DNA of 64,000 bases, from assembly GCA_008360975.2 (NCBI GenBank), contig CM039182.1:145394656-145458655 (forward strand). The letters are read 5' to 3'. The notes beneath the pieces are model-generated. The model did not search any database. It was not told the origin of the DNA and was given only the letters and a program-made list of their open reading frames with translations. Positions 26,201-37,967 of the stretch are shown here, piece after piece. The first letter of the stretch is position 1, and each line of letters starts with the position of its first letter. The position numbers and the translations under genes are program-made. Source of the DNA: Lichenostomus cassidix. Lineage: Eukaryota; Chordata; Aves; Passeriformes; Meliphagidae.

Positions 26201-29200
26201 TCCCTCCTAGCCATGCCAGTGTCAGTTGTTACAGAGATTTTTCCTTGGGCTCCTTTCCTTGCCTGCTTTTCCCTGGGGTGGTGAAGCACATCACGATTCA
26301 GGCCTTCAGACCCAAATGCTTTGTGCACGGATTTACAGAGGGAAGGTGAGAATTCATGCAGCAAGTTCCCTCTCCTCCACAAATGCATGGATTAGTCCCT
26401 TACAAGAGCTGTGACTTGGATCTCATAATTCATGTATGCTTGGAGGGAAATGAAAAAGCATGTCTCTGACTATCCTCATACTTTAATGATTACTCTGTTT
26501 GAATTAATTATACCCTTTTTGGTATTTTTTGAAAGGTCTGTGGCTGATGGTGTGAGATATGATTTTATAAGAACAGAAGAGCCAACCACTCATGTGATTA
26601 TGAAATGATATACAGTTGAGCAAATATTCTTTATCTCTACTGAGAGCTAAGAAAAAGTTCATAGGCAGAGCACCCTACTATGAATAATCTTCTTATTTCT
26701 AATGCCACCCAGCCATGCAGACTTAAAGATAAGTACAGATGAACTAAGAGAGGCTGAAGTTATTAAATGTAATGGAAATGGACTTTAAATTTCGCGAATC
26801 AAAATTTTGGATTAACTTTTTCCTTTAATACACTTAAATTGCCACCATAGCAGTTCCATTTTCCTCATCAAATTAGTTAAGTGGGAGATGAAGTGATGCA
26901 AGAGTTCTGACCTATCAAGAAATCACAGCCTCCGAGAAGAAACAATTGAAATATGGAAATAGCTGTTGCAAAGCCAGGCCTTGTGCCAGCATCTTTTGGA
27001 AGCTTTTATTCTTTAAAAATTCTTCTGAAAGGAGGTTTGTACCTCCAGTGAAACAGTATTACTCACCATACTCTGACATTTCTTTCCTTTTCAGATCCTC
27101 CAGGCCATTTTATTCCCCACTTTAGGCAGCACAAAAAGGGTCTTGGGGTATCCAACAGCTGGGAGAGGAAGAGGTTTGGAGGAAAAGTGATCAAGGTCAG
27201 AGCTGCTGCAAGAAGGTTCCCACAGCTGATGCTGTTTAAGGCTACCTATTGTTTGAGTGGAACTGCTGGCCTTTTTCTTTTTTTATGCAGTTTTCAGCAG
27301 TAACAAAAGAAACCAAACCAAACCATACACAACATGTTTCCAATCAGGCAAGAACTGATAATGTGCAAATTGCAACACTTCAAAATCAAATCATCTTCAT
27401 GAGAGAGACTTCACTAGAGGAATCACAAAGGTTATGTTTTTTTTCTTTCATTCCCATTTAACTTCCTTTCATTTTCAGTAATACCTCTGTTAAAAATATC
27501 CCAAATTAACATGGCAATGCAAATTTAAATTAGCATTGAAATCAGCAAAATTATCTGAAAGCTTTGGTCTTATTTTACATAAAAATTCTTCACTATTTAA
27601 AATCACTTTGGTCTCATTTGGGCTGTCCAGGGTCATGATTCCATGAAAAATAAAGTGTGTGAACAGCTTGCCTCTGGTTACTATCCTCATGAGTCAGATG
27701 TCCTCATGTGCAAGCAGGTTTGGGGGCTATAAACACTGTGATTCTTCCCTTAATTGAATCAATGGGAGTTCTGCTAGTAATTTCAGTGGGAAATGGTTTT
27801 TCTAATGTAATGTTTCATATTTGTAGGGCCTCTCCAAGACTGCATGAAGATTCTTTTCATCCTGGGTATAGGTTGAGCCCAGCTTTAGACTAAACAGGAG
27901 TAACAAGTCCCCCCTGTAAGCATATCCCTCGAGAAGCCTGAGACTGTGTAAAGCACCTTGGTTTAGCCACTAAAAAAAGAGAAACAACCCAAAGTGAAGC
28001 ATCTCTGCCAAACATTATGTCATTTTGTCACCCCATCTTCCCCCAAAAGGGCTGATATTGGTCCAGGTCTCTGGAGATTACTGTGAAGGGGCATCCCTTT
28101 TGCATGTGTCATTTTTGTGTCCAGAGCAAGGCAACAACATTTGTGGTGCTGGCCAGAGGGATTTTGGTGCTTTGGCCTCTGCCCCACACCATGAGGGTCT
28201 ACTGTAGTGAACACAGCTTTCCAAATCTCTGTCCTTCACCCTCTTGAACTGGGAAGATCTGTGCTTTCTTAGTCACTGGGGAGATGCTTTCCTTCTTTTC
28301 TGTTTTGCTTATTACATTTTCTGTTGCTTGATGTTAGCAGAGAATGGGGGTATGGGGTGTTTGAGTTTGTTACAATTTGTTCTTTAATTCCACTTTTTTT
28401 TTTCTTTAGGGTACACTGATTATTGATATGGCAAAAAGACTTCTTTATTTAACCCATTTGTTTATCAATTAATCTTCCAAGTGTCCAGAGATATTTGTGT
28501 CCAATAAAAAAGGGAATCCCAACCACAATCACACGGAAATGTGAAAACTGCTGCTAAAATATCAGTCTGGGCGGATGGTGAGGATTATTTGACTGTTCCA
28601 GCTCACACCCAACAATAAACCAGAGCTGTGGCTTTTGTCTCTAGTTGCTCTGATCCCTCTTTCTCTGCTGCAAGGATACAAAACAAAATAATTGCGTGTT
28701 AAGGCTGCCAACTCCTTATTCCCTATCCCTAACTAAATCCCTCTAATATTCATGCTAAGGAACTGATTATAGGGTGTGCTGCTGGTTGGTGGTTTTTTCC
28801 CCCTTTTTACCATCTGTCTGCTGTGAATTCATCTGAAATCCCTGGTTTCACTAGCTGAAAAGTTCTCAGCAACCCATTTTTTTTCTCTTCTAATTATCCT
28901 TTTAATTTTCTTCTGCTCAACTCCCACACCTCCTCCCCCTTACCAGATTGTTTATATTTTTCCAAAGAGCTTCTGAGAATTGCTTATCCTGCTCTTTTCA
29001 CCCTTTTCCTGCTCCTCATTCCAGAAATTACTCTCTTGTACCTTCCCTTGCTGTGATCTTGCAGCAGTGAATTGTGGATCACAATCTTCACGACTGTTTC
29101 TGACAAATTGCCCCATGGAGAAATAATCTGTGATATTAAGAGTATTTTCCTGTTACTCAGACCTCTCTGTTCTGCATTAGCAAGTGGGACAGATTCCAGT

Positions 29201-29949
29201 GAATACGAAGATATTTGATGCAAACAAATAGTACTTTATTTCTGGAGAGAGATACTTTATCCAGTGACATCACCAAGCTCCACAAGCAGCTGCTGAGATC
29301 TGACTCAAAAAATGCCTGCAAAGTAATATTTGAGTGCCTGGAAAAGTGCAGCCTGGAAAGAAATCATGGTCCTGGGAACAGGATATACATGAAACATTTA
29401 GGAATGAAATTATCTGCCATCTTCCCAGCCTGGGGTCTTCGTCTGGGCATGGATGCAGACAACTAGCACAAGGAGGTAGTGAGACTGAGGTGTCTGGCTC
29501 CAAAATCTCATTCCCCTGCCTTGTTTTTGGGTGTCATTCAAGACTGGTGACATTTGAACTCTCCTGCCTCTTCAAATTTCCTCAGCCTCAGCACAGCCCT
29601 GTCTGAGCCCCTACCTCTTGTCTGAATGTAATCAGGGAGCAGGAAGGAGGCAGCACGAGGCTGATGTCTCCTGAGGAGCTCCGTGCAGCTTTCAGATCTT
29701 CCCTAACATGCAGTGACAGAACTAGGTTCCTCAAGAAGCTGTTGCTGGTGGTTTTATGTAATAGCCAACTCCATAAACACATTCACAGATATCTATAAAA
29801 AGCTTTTGCTGTGGTGTCTGCATATGAACTGCCATGCACTTCATGTAACATATATAAAACACAATTCATGTGAGGTATTCATAACAAGTACACTGTGCGC
29901 TGTACAAAAATAACCATATTAATATAATAATATGTGGTTTATATAATAC
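23251..29949. other. Mostly unique sequence
   Basis: No interspersed repeat recognised. The longest open frames, 155 codons at 23347-23814 and 148 codons at 25838-26284 (plus strand), are not protein-like to my eye. A GC-richer patch spans about 25860-26240. A cluster of homeodomain-type sites at 24748-24812 is listed separately. A lone TTCGCGAA lies at 26791-26798. Confidence 0.5.
24748..24812. promoter_or_regulatory. Cluster of homeodomain-type sites around a perfect palindrome
   Basis: CTTGATTAATCAAG at 24748-24761 is a perfect 14-base palindrome with a TTAAT/ATTAA core. It is followed closely by GTAATCAAGG and TCAATTAATC. Such TAAT-rich paired sites are typical of homeodomain or POU/PBX-type binding, but they also arise often in AT-rich DNA. 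Function is inferred only. Confidence 0.3.
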
Positions 29950-30239
29950 TGTGGTGGTTTAACCCCAGCAGGCAACTAGGTAGCACACAACCACTCGCTC
30001 CTGTCCTCCCCTGCTCCCTGTGGGATGGGAAAGAGAAACAGAAGAGTAAAAGTGAGAAAAGTCGTGGGTTGAGATAAGGACACATTAATAAGTAAAGCAA
30101 AAGCCGTGCACAGAAGCAAAGCAAAACAAGGAATTCTTTCACCACTTGCCATGTTCAGGCAGTGTTCAGCCATACCCAGGGAGGCAGCTCTCCATCTCTC
30201 ATATCAGTTACCTGGGAAGACAAACACAATCTCTCCAAA
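29950..30239 (-). mobile_element. Avian endogenous retrovirus LTR fragment, antisense
   Basis: It starts with TGTGGTGGTTTAACCCCAGC, which on the minus strand would be an LTR 3' end finishing in CA. It continues with GTCGTGGGTTGAGATAAGGA, GCAAAGCAAAACAAGGAATT, GTTCAGCCAT and CTGGGAAGACAAAC. These blocks match my memory of the R/U5 half of a widespread passerine LTR. The U3 half is missing: at about 30240 the sequence switches directly to CR1. No internal retroviral genes or second LTR are visible. Confidence 0.6.
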
Positions 30240-30243
30240 TCAT

Positions 30244-30362
30244 GTGAGATCATTGAGTCCAACCACTGACCCAGCACTGCCAAGTCCATCACTAAACCAT
30301 GTCTCCAGGTGCCACATCTACAGTGATTCCACCCCTTTCCTGGGCCTTTCAAAAACAATGAC
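30244..30362 (-). mobile_element. CR1 LINE fragment, antisense, lacking the terminus
   Basis: TGAGATCATTGAGTCCAACC, ACCCAGCACTGCCAAGTCCA, ACTAAACCATGTCTCCAGGT and GTGATTCCACCCCTTTCCTG follow the reversed CR1 order. The terminal repeat units that should lie on the left are absent, exactly where the LTR fragment ends. This suggests a deletion or recombination joined the two elements. Confidence 0.85.
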
Positions 30363-30660
30363 AAGGATCTTGGCAATGGCATCAGTCACCTCTCAGCACC
30401 CTGATTTGTACATCCCATGATCCCATGGACTTGAACCTGTTCAGTTGGTTTAAGTGCTTCCTACCCACATCTTCTGGTGAGGTCAAGGTTGCCTTCCCTC
30501 AAAATCTGCTGGTGGGGTCAGGGAGCTTGGAGGCCAGAGAGCAGACCTTTTGAAAGAATTTGGTGGAAGAGAAATGGAACTTTGCATTTCAAGTCCATCT
30601 GCCTCAGATCCACATATTTCATTTTAACAAACATTCAAGTTACTGCAGTTCAGAGATATT

Positions 30661-30990
30661 TCATAGAATCACAGAATCATAGAAGTTACAAAAGACCTCT
30701 AAGACCATCGAGTCCAATAATCAACCCAGCATCACCATGATATTCACCACTGAACCATGTCCTCAAGTGCCAAATCCACATGTTTTTTTGAACACTCCCA
30801 GGGATGGTGACTCCACCACTTCCTCGACAGCATGTTCCAATTCTTGACAACCCTTTCCACGAAGACATCCTGTTTTAATATCTAATCTCTATCTTCTCTG
30901 GCAAAACTCGAGGCCATTTCCTCTCATCCTGTCACTTGTTATCTGGGAAAAGAGACCTACACCCACCTCACTGAAACCTGCCTTCAGGCT
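30661..30990 (-). mobile_element. CR1 LINE fragment, antisense
   Basis: It begins with the reversed terminus TCATAGAATCACAGAATCAT, then GACCTCTAAGACCATCGAGT, ACTGAACCATGTCCTCAAGT, AGGGATGGTGACTCCACCAC, CTTGACAACCCTTTCCACGA and a decaying match to about 30990. It has the same orientation as the copy at 30244-30362 but is a separate insertion with its own 3' end. Confidence 0.93.
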
Positions 30991-33502
30991 TGACCTTGAG
31001 TTGTGTCTAAGCTGCTGTAGTGGATCATGGGAAGACAGTCCAGAGCTTTTCACTCTTCCTCAGTTGGTGTCCTCATCTGTGTTTCCTTTCCCTTGAAGCA
31101 CCATGGTTCCCTTGATAGCTGAGTTGTCCCTGTGATTCATGCATCACTTTTTTTGAACAGTAAGTTTAACTGTTTGAAAAACAGAAAGGACATAACTTTT
31201 TCAGACAGTTTTCTTTCATAACAAATCAAACAAATCAATAGAAGTACGCCAGCTCTCACTGGTGATATTTTCACTGTCCATTATATTCAAACTCAGGGAT
31301 TTTCTCTGAGGTTAAATTCACTCCTGTGAAAATGGGGTAGTGCAACAGAAACCTTGTTCTTGGTCAACCAGCTGGAGACAAGAGGCCACAGGAATTCCTG
31401 CAGCTGACAGGGGACAGACTGGCCTGAGCAGAAGAATGTAGGGCAAGGAGGAAACCCCCAAACCTGGACTTCTTACATGAATAATGAAAGGCAGCTGAGA
31501 GGGAGAGATAGGTAAGATACAAGAGACCAGCTCTACAGTGATGCAGATTTTATTATAGTACAGCTACTGACCCTGAATCCTCCTGTCAGCCAGGGATGCT
31601 GCAGTATTGACTGTGCAGTCAGGTTTGCAGCACAGCAAGGACCTTGACTGCACAGCTGATCAAACGAGCCATCAATCAAGTGACTCACTTTGTGTACTTA
31701 AACCTCCTGCTCAAAGTCAGGTTATAATTCATACAGCTGAATACCTCCCAGAGCAGCAACTTAAGGCAAGAGATGCTGAAGGAGGTAAAGCAGCTGAAAA
31801 ATTAAATCGCCAGTTGCTATTAATAAACATGAGAACTCCTTCTCCTGACCTCCTTCAAATGGCATCTCATAAAATCACAGAAATGAGGTTTTTTAACTCG
31901 TTGGGAATTACCTTTATAGCAATGCAAGGAGGAACATTAGAAGATTACTGGAGTAGGAAATTGCTGACCACGCAAAGAGTGGGCAGTGAACATGGCTTTA
32001 AAAGGGACAGGACTAGCCAGGTGTGAAAGAGAGGCATTGTTTCCTTGGGTGACTCTGCACCAACTGAAGGCCCTGGGGCTGGCTGCATCCAAACTGGAGC
32101 TTGATTTGCTTGCCTACAAACAGGTTTTTAGTGCCACGTGAGATGGCTTGAGGTGTCTGAACAACTGCATGAGGAAGTCTGAAGAGAGACAGCACTTCAC
32201 AGACTGACAGTCTTCAAGACCAGATGCCAAAAGCCACATTATGAGACTCTAGGTGATCTCAAATGGCACTGCAGTGATCAGACATAGTACACATCTACAG
32301 TACAGACCACTCAGGTTAGCTCAGGTGTCTCCTTCCCCTTTTGTAGTCTTTGGCTAGCAGAGGAGAAACCTTTGATGCAACACTACTCTTGTGCACAGAG
32401 CATCTGCTGCTACATTAGTTTAAACAAATTTGGTTTAATGGAATAGGGAAGGAAATTACAGTAGTGTTGTGATTTAGATTATAGAGTGTGATTCACGTCT
32501 GGGGCACAGACTTTACATGTAAGTCATTGCAGTGTTTCTGTGCTCACCTGCTGTGCACAAAATGGGCATAACTGTGCTTTCCCTACTTCATAAAGTGACC
32601 TGAGGTAATATGTGTTAAGCAAGAGGAGAAGCTCTGACACCCAAATAGAGGGTATTGCCAGAGAGGTGAGGCTGATGAGCAGTAATAGCTGCTTTTGTCA
32701 GGTCAGCTGTGTAAGGGTCTTAAATGGAATCCAGTTATTATGAATAACTATAACTAATATTCAGACAGCTCCCTAATGTTGCACTCAGTAGGAACAAGGA
32801 AATAATGACTTTCTGGAAAGAGCTTTTTACTTTCTTAGAAGACAAAGGGCCTAAATGTTTTCTCCAACTATCCTTGTTTTCCAAGTTGCAAATCTTGTTT
32901 TGGCTGAGCTGATGTGCTAAAGCACCTTAAAAAATACGAGAGGACTATGCCAAGGCCTCTGCAAAGGTAGCATAAGCTACTTGTTAGCATCTCTTAAACA
33001 GACACCCTGGTGCTGATTGGGCTAGTGGAAGAAAGTGGAAGAATTTGGTCTGTAGGTCCCAAAAGTGAGCATAAGGGAACAATTAGATATCAAGATGCTG
33101 GTTTTCATTGGTCTACATATATAGATTTTAAATCAAATTTACAGAAGTAGTTTATCTGCTGACATCATTGCCATGAACAGTACAGAACTGAAGTGTCAGA
33201 GTATAAGTCAGACCCTGTAAAATGGTCCTAACTTCTGTCCCTGGGAATATACATATTTGTGTCTTTCCAAAGCCAAAGTTACTCTGGAAGCTGACAAAGC
33301 AGATCTTTGTAGCTGGAACATTCTTAAAAAATTTCTTCAGTACCTGGGGAACTCTCCTCTGACATAGCATAGTCCAGAGATATTCAGGGATGGCTTTGTT
33401 ACTTCTTCAGAAGTCTCCCTTCCTGACAGGATTCCTCTCTGCTAGAGAGGCTGTAAAGGGGAAGGCTTAGAATTGGGTCAGTGCTTGCAATGCCATGCCA
33501 TG
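30991..33502. other. Unique sequence, nothing recognised
   Basis: The open frame at 31607-32026 (139 codons, plus strand) has a hydrophilic translation but no recognisable domain, no Kozak-like start and no splice context. I treat it as chance. Confidence 0.5.
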
Positions 33503-33750
33503 AAATCATAGAAACATTTGGTTGGAAGATATCCCTAAGATCACAGAGTCCAACCATCAGCACAGCACTGCTGAGCCCACCACTAATCCATGTCCCTCAG
33601 TGACATATCCATACATCTTTAGATATCTCCAGGGATGGTGACTCCACCACTGTCCCAGGCAGCCTCTTCCAAGGCTTGACAACCCCTTCAGTGAAGAAAA
33701 TTTCCTAATATCCAATAAAAACATTTTGAGGCTGTTTCCTCTTGCTTTTG
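33503..33750 (-). mobile_element. CR1 LINE fragment, antisense
   Basis: A degraded AATCATAGAAACATTTGG terminus is followed by AGTCCAACCATCAGCACAGC, ACTAATCCATGTCCCTCAGT, CAGGGATGGTGACTCCACCA and GACAACCCCTTCAGTGAAGA. It ends at a TTCCTCTTGCTTTTG segment. The copy is 5'-truncated and moderately diverged. Confidence 0.92.
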
Positions 33751-35863
33751 GAACATGAAGGATTGAAGATCTTATTTTTGGTTCTCTGTTCAGTCACAGA
33801 CTTTCTCTGTGTTCCATGAGGATAGCAGACCATCAGAAGCAGGAGCTGGAAGACACTGCAATTCACACATGGCTTCTCCCTTGTCTGGCCAGAGCCCCTG
33901 CTACTCTGCAACACCCCAAAATGTCCTGTGTGACCTCAATGATGTCCTTTCCAGATGTGCTGCAACATCTGCTGCCTGTATTCCTATGGTAGCACTGGGG
34001 AAATGCATAAATAAATACAAAGGAAAGAGAGAAAAAGAAAGTTGCACCCTAAGGGACTTTTATTCAAGGGAAAACAAGACAAAGATTTTGGTGGCTCACC
34101 TCACATCATATTTTGCTCCCAAACACGAAAGGTGTAATATATCAGGGCTTCATGTCTATTTAAAGTGTTGGCAGCTATTGCTTCCAAAATAAAGTTGGCT
34201 TTTAAGTATTGGAGGTCATATCAAATCCTATCACTATATCAACACTGGATTGCCAACTGTCATGAAATATTGAAACCTGGCAAAAAAGAGAACCTATCAA
34301 AATTGGCTGTCAATAAAATCAGTGGAGAAAAGAAAATAAATGTCAGTAAAGGCTTTAAGATAGTTTCAGCAAAAAAGAGAATTTTTTTCTTCTTAATCTG
34401 GTCTTAGTTCCTAAACTCAATTCATATTTTAATATGTAATTTGGATTTATTGGCTTTTTAATAGTTTGTACAATAGATTCAGCACAAACAAGCTACTCAG
34501 TGCATCATTGTAAAGACAGGTGGGAATCCAAAATTGTTTTAAGAACATAATTTCCTGATACAGAGAAGCATTTTTATGTGCTATCTGTATTTATTGTGCT
34601 TTTATAGTCTGAAGTTTTATTAAGAAAAAAGTCGGGAAAGTGAAAAACAAAATGCAAATTTTCTCCCTAGTTTTGTTGTTGATGTTTGATTCTCTAGGCC
34701 AGAATCTTCTTTCTTGCTTCTATAAGTATATCAGCATAACTTAATGGAGAGGTAAAAAAAATGTTTTCTGTGCTATGCTGTGTGCTGATCCTGCCTCCCA
34801 CCACCTTTTCTTATAAAAGCCCCAAGAATTTAAAGTAAAATCAAAAAGCTGTACAGCAATAATTGTATTTTGCTTTTGCATCATGCTCTCTTTAAGATTC
34901 TTTCTGTGACAACCTCCATTTCATGACCAGACAGATCTCATAGAAAGACCAAGGGATTTTTTGAGACATACCTAGAGGATCTGAGAGCAAAACATCTGTA
35001 GAAAGTGCTCTGGTCATTCATCTGTTGTGCTGTTAGGAATTGCAGGTCATTTTTGGAGAGATTTCATGGGAAATCTTTTATGGTTGTCAAAATTAAGCAG
35101 TAGCATTCCTAGAATACTTTAAAGATGTAGTTCAAAATTCAAGCCAGGTGAAATAAGGAAAGCTACATCTCTACTAACACACTGGCCATGGGGAGAGCTT
35201 GCACACTGCTGAATATGTATGTGTGGCCAAATTCCCTTCTCCAAAACACACACCTGCATCCAAATTTCTTCTTGGTTCACACTGTTCCCTGGACCAGCCT
35301 GACCATGTTCTGTGAAAATGAGTATGCAGGGAAAGAGAAGTTTATCTTTCAAAAATGCTGGGGCCCCATTTCTGTGGTGTTTTGGTCCTATTTGTTTCAT
35401 TAATCAGGATGTAACCAAAGAGATGGATTGGGAATTAAAAGCATAGACAGGGAGCAGATGATTTTAATTTCATCTACTAAAATGTCAAGAAGCCAACTGA
35501 GCACTGACCAGGCACCTTGTGCATAAATCAGCAGTGAAAAACTAGGAACCATTTTCAGCTAGTGGAGAATTTTTACTTTCACCCCCAGGAGAAGGCTCTG
35601 TTAGAAGATGAGAATATATTGGGTAAAACAGAAAAGTTCAATGCTTGTGTACAGTCTGAAACTCCTCCATCATGAGGAACACTGCAGCATATAAGAACAG
35701 GGAGATGTGAGGCTTAGAGCAAACATAGATGCTCTGGCCCAGCTATGTTAGTAATCTGGATTTCAGATGAATACCACACCTGCTTTAAATCCTCAGAGCT
35801 ACCACAACTCTGTTGCTCGCACAGCAAAACAGAAAACCAGAGAAGAAAGAACCACAGAACTGT
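33751..35863. other. Unique sequence, nothing recognised
   Basis: The open frame at 33809-34192 (127 codons, plus strand) has no recognisable domain. Otherwise this is AT-rich DNA. Confidence 0.5.
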
Positions 35864-36021
35864 AGAGTCATAGAATGGTTGGAGTTGGAAAGGACCTTAC
35901 AGATCACCCAGTGCCAACCCCATGCCATGAGCAGACACACCTTCCACTCGAGCAGGTTGTTCAGAGCCCCAGGCAGCCTGGCCTTGGAAACCTCCAGGGA
36001 TAGGGAATCCACAGCCCCTCT
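35864..36021 (-). mobile_element. CR1 LINE fragment, antisense
   Basis: AGTCATAGAATGGTTGGAGT, TTGGAAAGGACCTTACAGAT, GCAGACACACCTTCCACTCG, AGCAGGTTGTTCAGAGCCCC and TCCAGGGATAGGGAATCCAC are in reversed CR1 order. The copy is truncated after about 158 bases. Confidence 0.92.
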
Positions 36022-37360
36022 GCAAAACATGCTCAGAGGGATAAAATAATTTATTCAAGGTCTAATCCCAAGTCACTAGCAGTGTAAGAAAAACAGCTCT
36101 GGTCTTCTGCTTCCAGATGATCGTGTTGCTTGCTGACTTTATCCATAGCATGCAGCAGCATGCTTTTAGAGATAGATCAAATCTCAGTGTGAAAAAAAAG
36201 CCTCTAAAGAACCATTTTCCTTTCCTTGTCCAGGCAGGGCCCAAGCTACTACAACTTGGAAAGAAAAAGCTTAAAATAATCCCCAAATCATATTTTCATA
36301 AATCTCCTTCCACCTGTGGCACACAGAGATTACAGATGTGTCTCCTGGAGAAACTGAAATTTGGTTTATAGTTAACCAATCAGTATAGTGCAGTTCTAGG
36401 TCAGTTTTACTCATTTTTTTTAACACCTACATTGTGCTGGCTTACATCTAAGTTGAAGCTACTCTTTTGGATAGTCTAAGAAATGTGTTTCTTCTTCTCC
36501 AAACCCAGTTCCACCTGGCTGTGTAAGTATGGATTTCCTGTGTATGTGCTGTCTTGGTTTTCAAAAAGCATTGTCTCTTGAGCTGACAATGAAGCCATCT
36601 CAGAAGGTGAGCTCACAGATAGCCTCAGGTGGGATATTCTTGAGTCCTCTTGTATACAGACCTAAAAAATCTTTTCAAACTCAATCTACTTTCCTGTCAG
36701 TTGCAGCATTCCCCCCTACCTCTAGTTCCCAACCTCAGTGTCCTAATTTCCTTCCTGACTGATTGCATGAGTCTTTTTCCTTTCTGCTGCTAATGTTGCT
36801 GTCATTGTTACCCTTGTTATTTGGGGAACTCTTCTGCAGCTCAGTTAAGCATCCTGAAGCCAAAGAAAAATGTGTTAGAAAGTCACAGGGATGAGGAAGG
36901 ATTCAGTGGGGACATCTGCTGACAATCCTGTTAGGTCAGCAGCCCATGGCATTGACAGCCTGATAGTCCTAAGACCTAAAAAACTGCAATACTGGAAAGC
37001 TGACAACTGCTGCTGCCAGAAATCTGAGGGTCACTTGTCACAGCAAATGCAGGCACAGCTCCTGAGCAGTCAGGGTGAAAGCTGAGCCTGGAAGGCTCTG
37101 TGTACCTCACCTGCTGCTGTGTAAGATGCAAGTTGGAAATCATCAGGCTGCAGAAGGGCTGATTTTACTTCTGAGCCCACATCTCCCATGCTGTGTCCAG
37201 CACTGGACTCCCCTTGGCAAGAAAGGCTTTGCAAAGTGCAGGAGATCAGCAAAGCCCCAAGAGATGGATGGGGATGCAGCACTTGCCTGGTGAGCAGAGG
37301 CTGAGGATACCCAGAGAATCTGTGAAATCTCACCTTGGTCAGTTAAAAAATCAGATGAAT
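36022..37360. other. Unique sequence, nothing recognised
   Basis: No repeat or exon recognised. Overlapping short frames at 37070-37472 on both strands border the next CR1 fragment and are not convincing. Confidence 0.5.
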
Positions 37361-37465
37361 GAGGGGTTGAGCAACCTGATTTTATCTGGCTTTTCTTTGA
37401 AAAAAGGCACTGAACCAGGTGGCCTTCAGAGTTAATTTCCAACCTTGATTGTCCTGTGGTTCTGT
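37361..37465 (+). mobile_element. Diverged CR1 LINE 3' end
   Basis: GAGGGGTTGAGCAACCTGAT, a GAACCAGGTGGCCTTCAGAG segment, TTCCAACCTTGATTGTCC and a TGGTTCTG end match a sense CR1 terminus, with a replaced or diverged middle. It is weaker than the other copies. Confidence 0.65.
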
Positions 37466-37789
37466 CCACCATGAGGAATTGTTATTCCAGAGCTCTAATA
37501 AAAACTCTGGCTGCCAATGTGTTTTATGGTTTTGTATGAAGTTAAAAAATAAAAAAAAAAGGGCTTGGAAAGAGTTAATGGTTAAAGCTGCTGATCAGTT
37601 CATGGAAACCATTAACAAATAAATGTTCTGTGGACAACAAAAGGGAACAAAAATTTGCCAAGTGTAAGCAAAAATGAAATGTTATTAATTCCTTTGAAAG
37701 AATAGGAGATTTTCAGGGGACTCTAAATAGCAAATGCTGATGAATAAATAAATGAATTGAAAACTTTCCTTTCCAAAATCATCAGAGTA
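37466..37789. other. Unique AT-rich sequence
   Basis: A short A run near 37547-37560. Nothing else recognised. Confidence 0.5.
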
Positions 37790-37967
37790 GGTTTTTTGGT
37801 TGGTTGGGGTTTTTTTGTTGTTTTTTTGGTGGGTTTTTTGTGGTTGTTTTTGTGGTTGTTTTTGTTGTTGTTTTTGTTTTAGTTTAGTTGTTGTTTGTTT
37901 TTTATTTTTTTAATTTGTTTTGGGTTTTGTTTTTGTTTGTTGGTTGTTTTGTTTTTTAATTTAAAAT
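37790..37967. repeat. Long G/T-rich low-complexity tract
   Basis: From 37790 to 37880 there are 91 consecutive bases with no A or C, built from GGTT, GTTT and TTGTTG units. A less pure continuation runs to 37967. The strand asymmetry is extreme: the complement is pure A/C. There are a few GGG or GGGG runs but not enough regular ones for a classic quadruplex. It is probably a degenerate simple repeat. Confidence 0.92.

Noticed and set aside
31607..32026. 139-codon open frame with a hydrophilic translation
   Set aside because: No domain, no Kozak-like start and no flanking splice signals.
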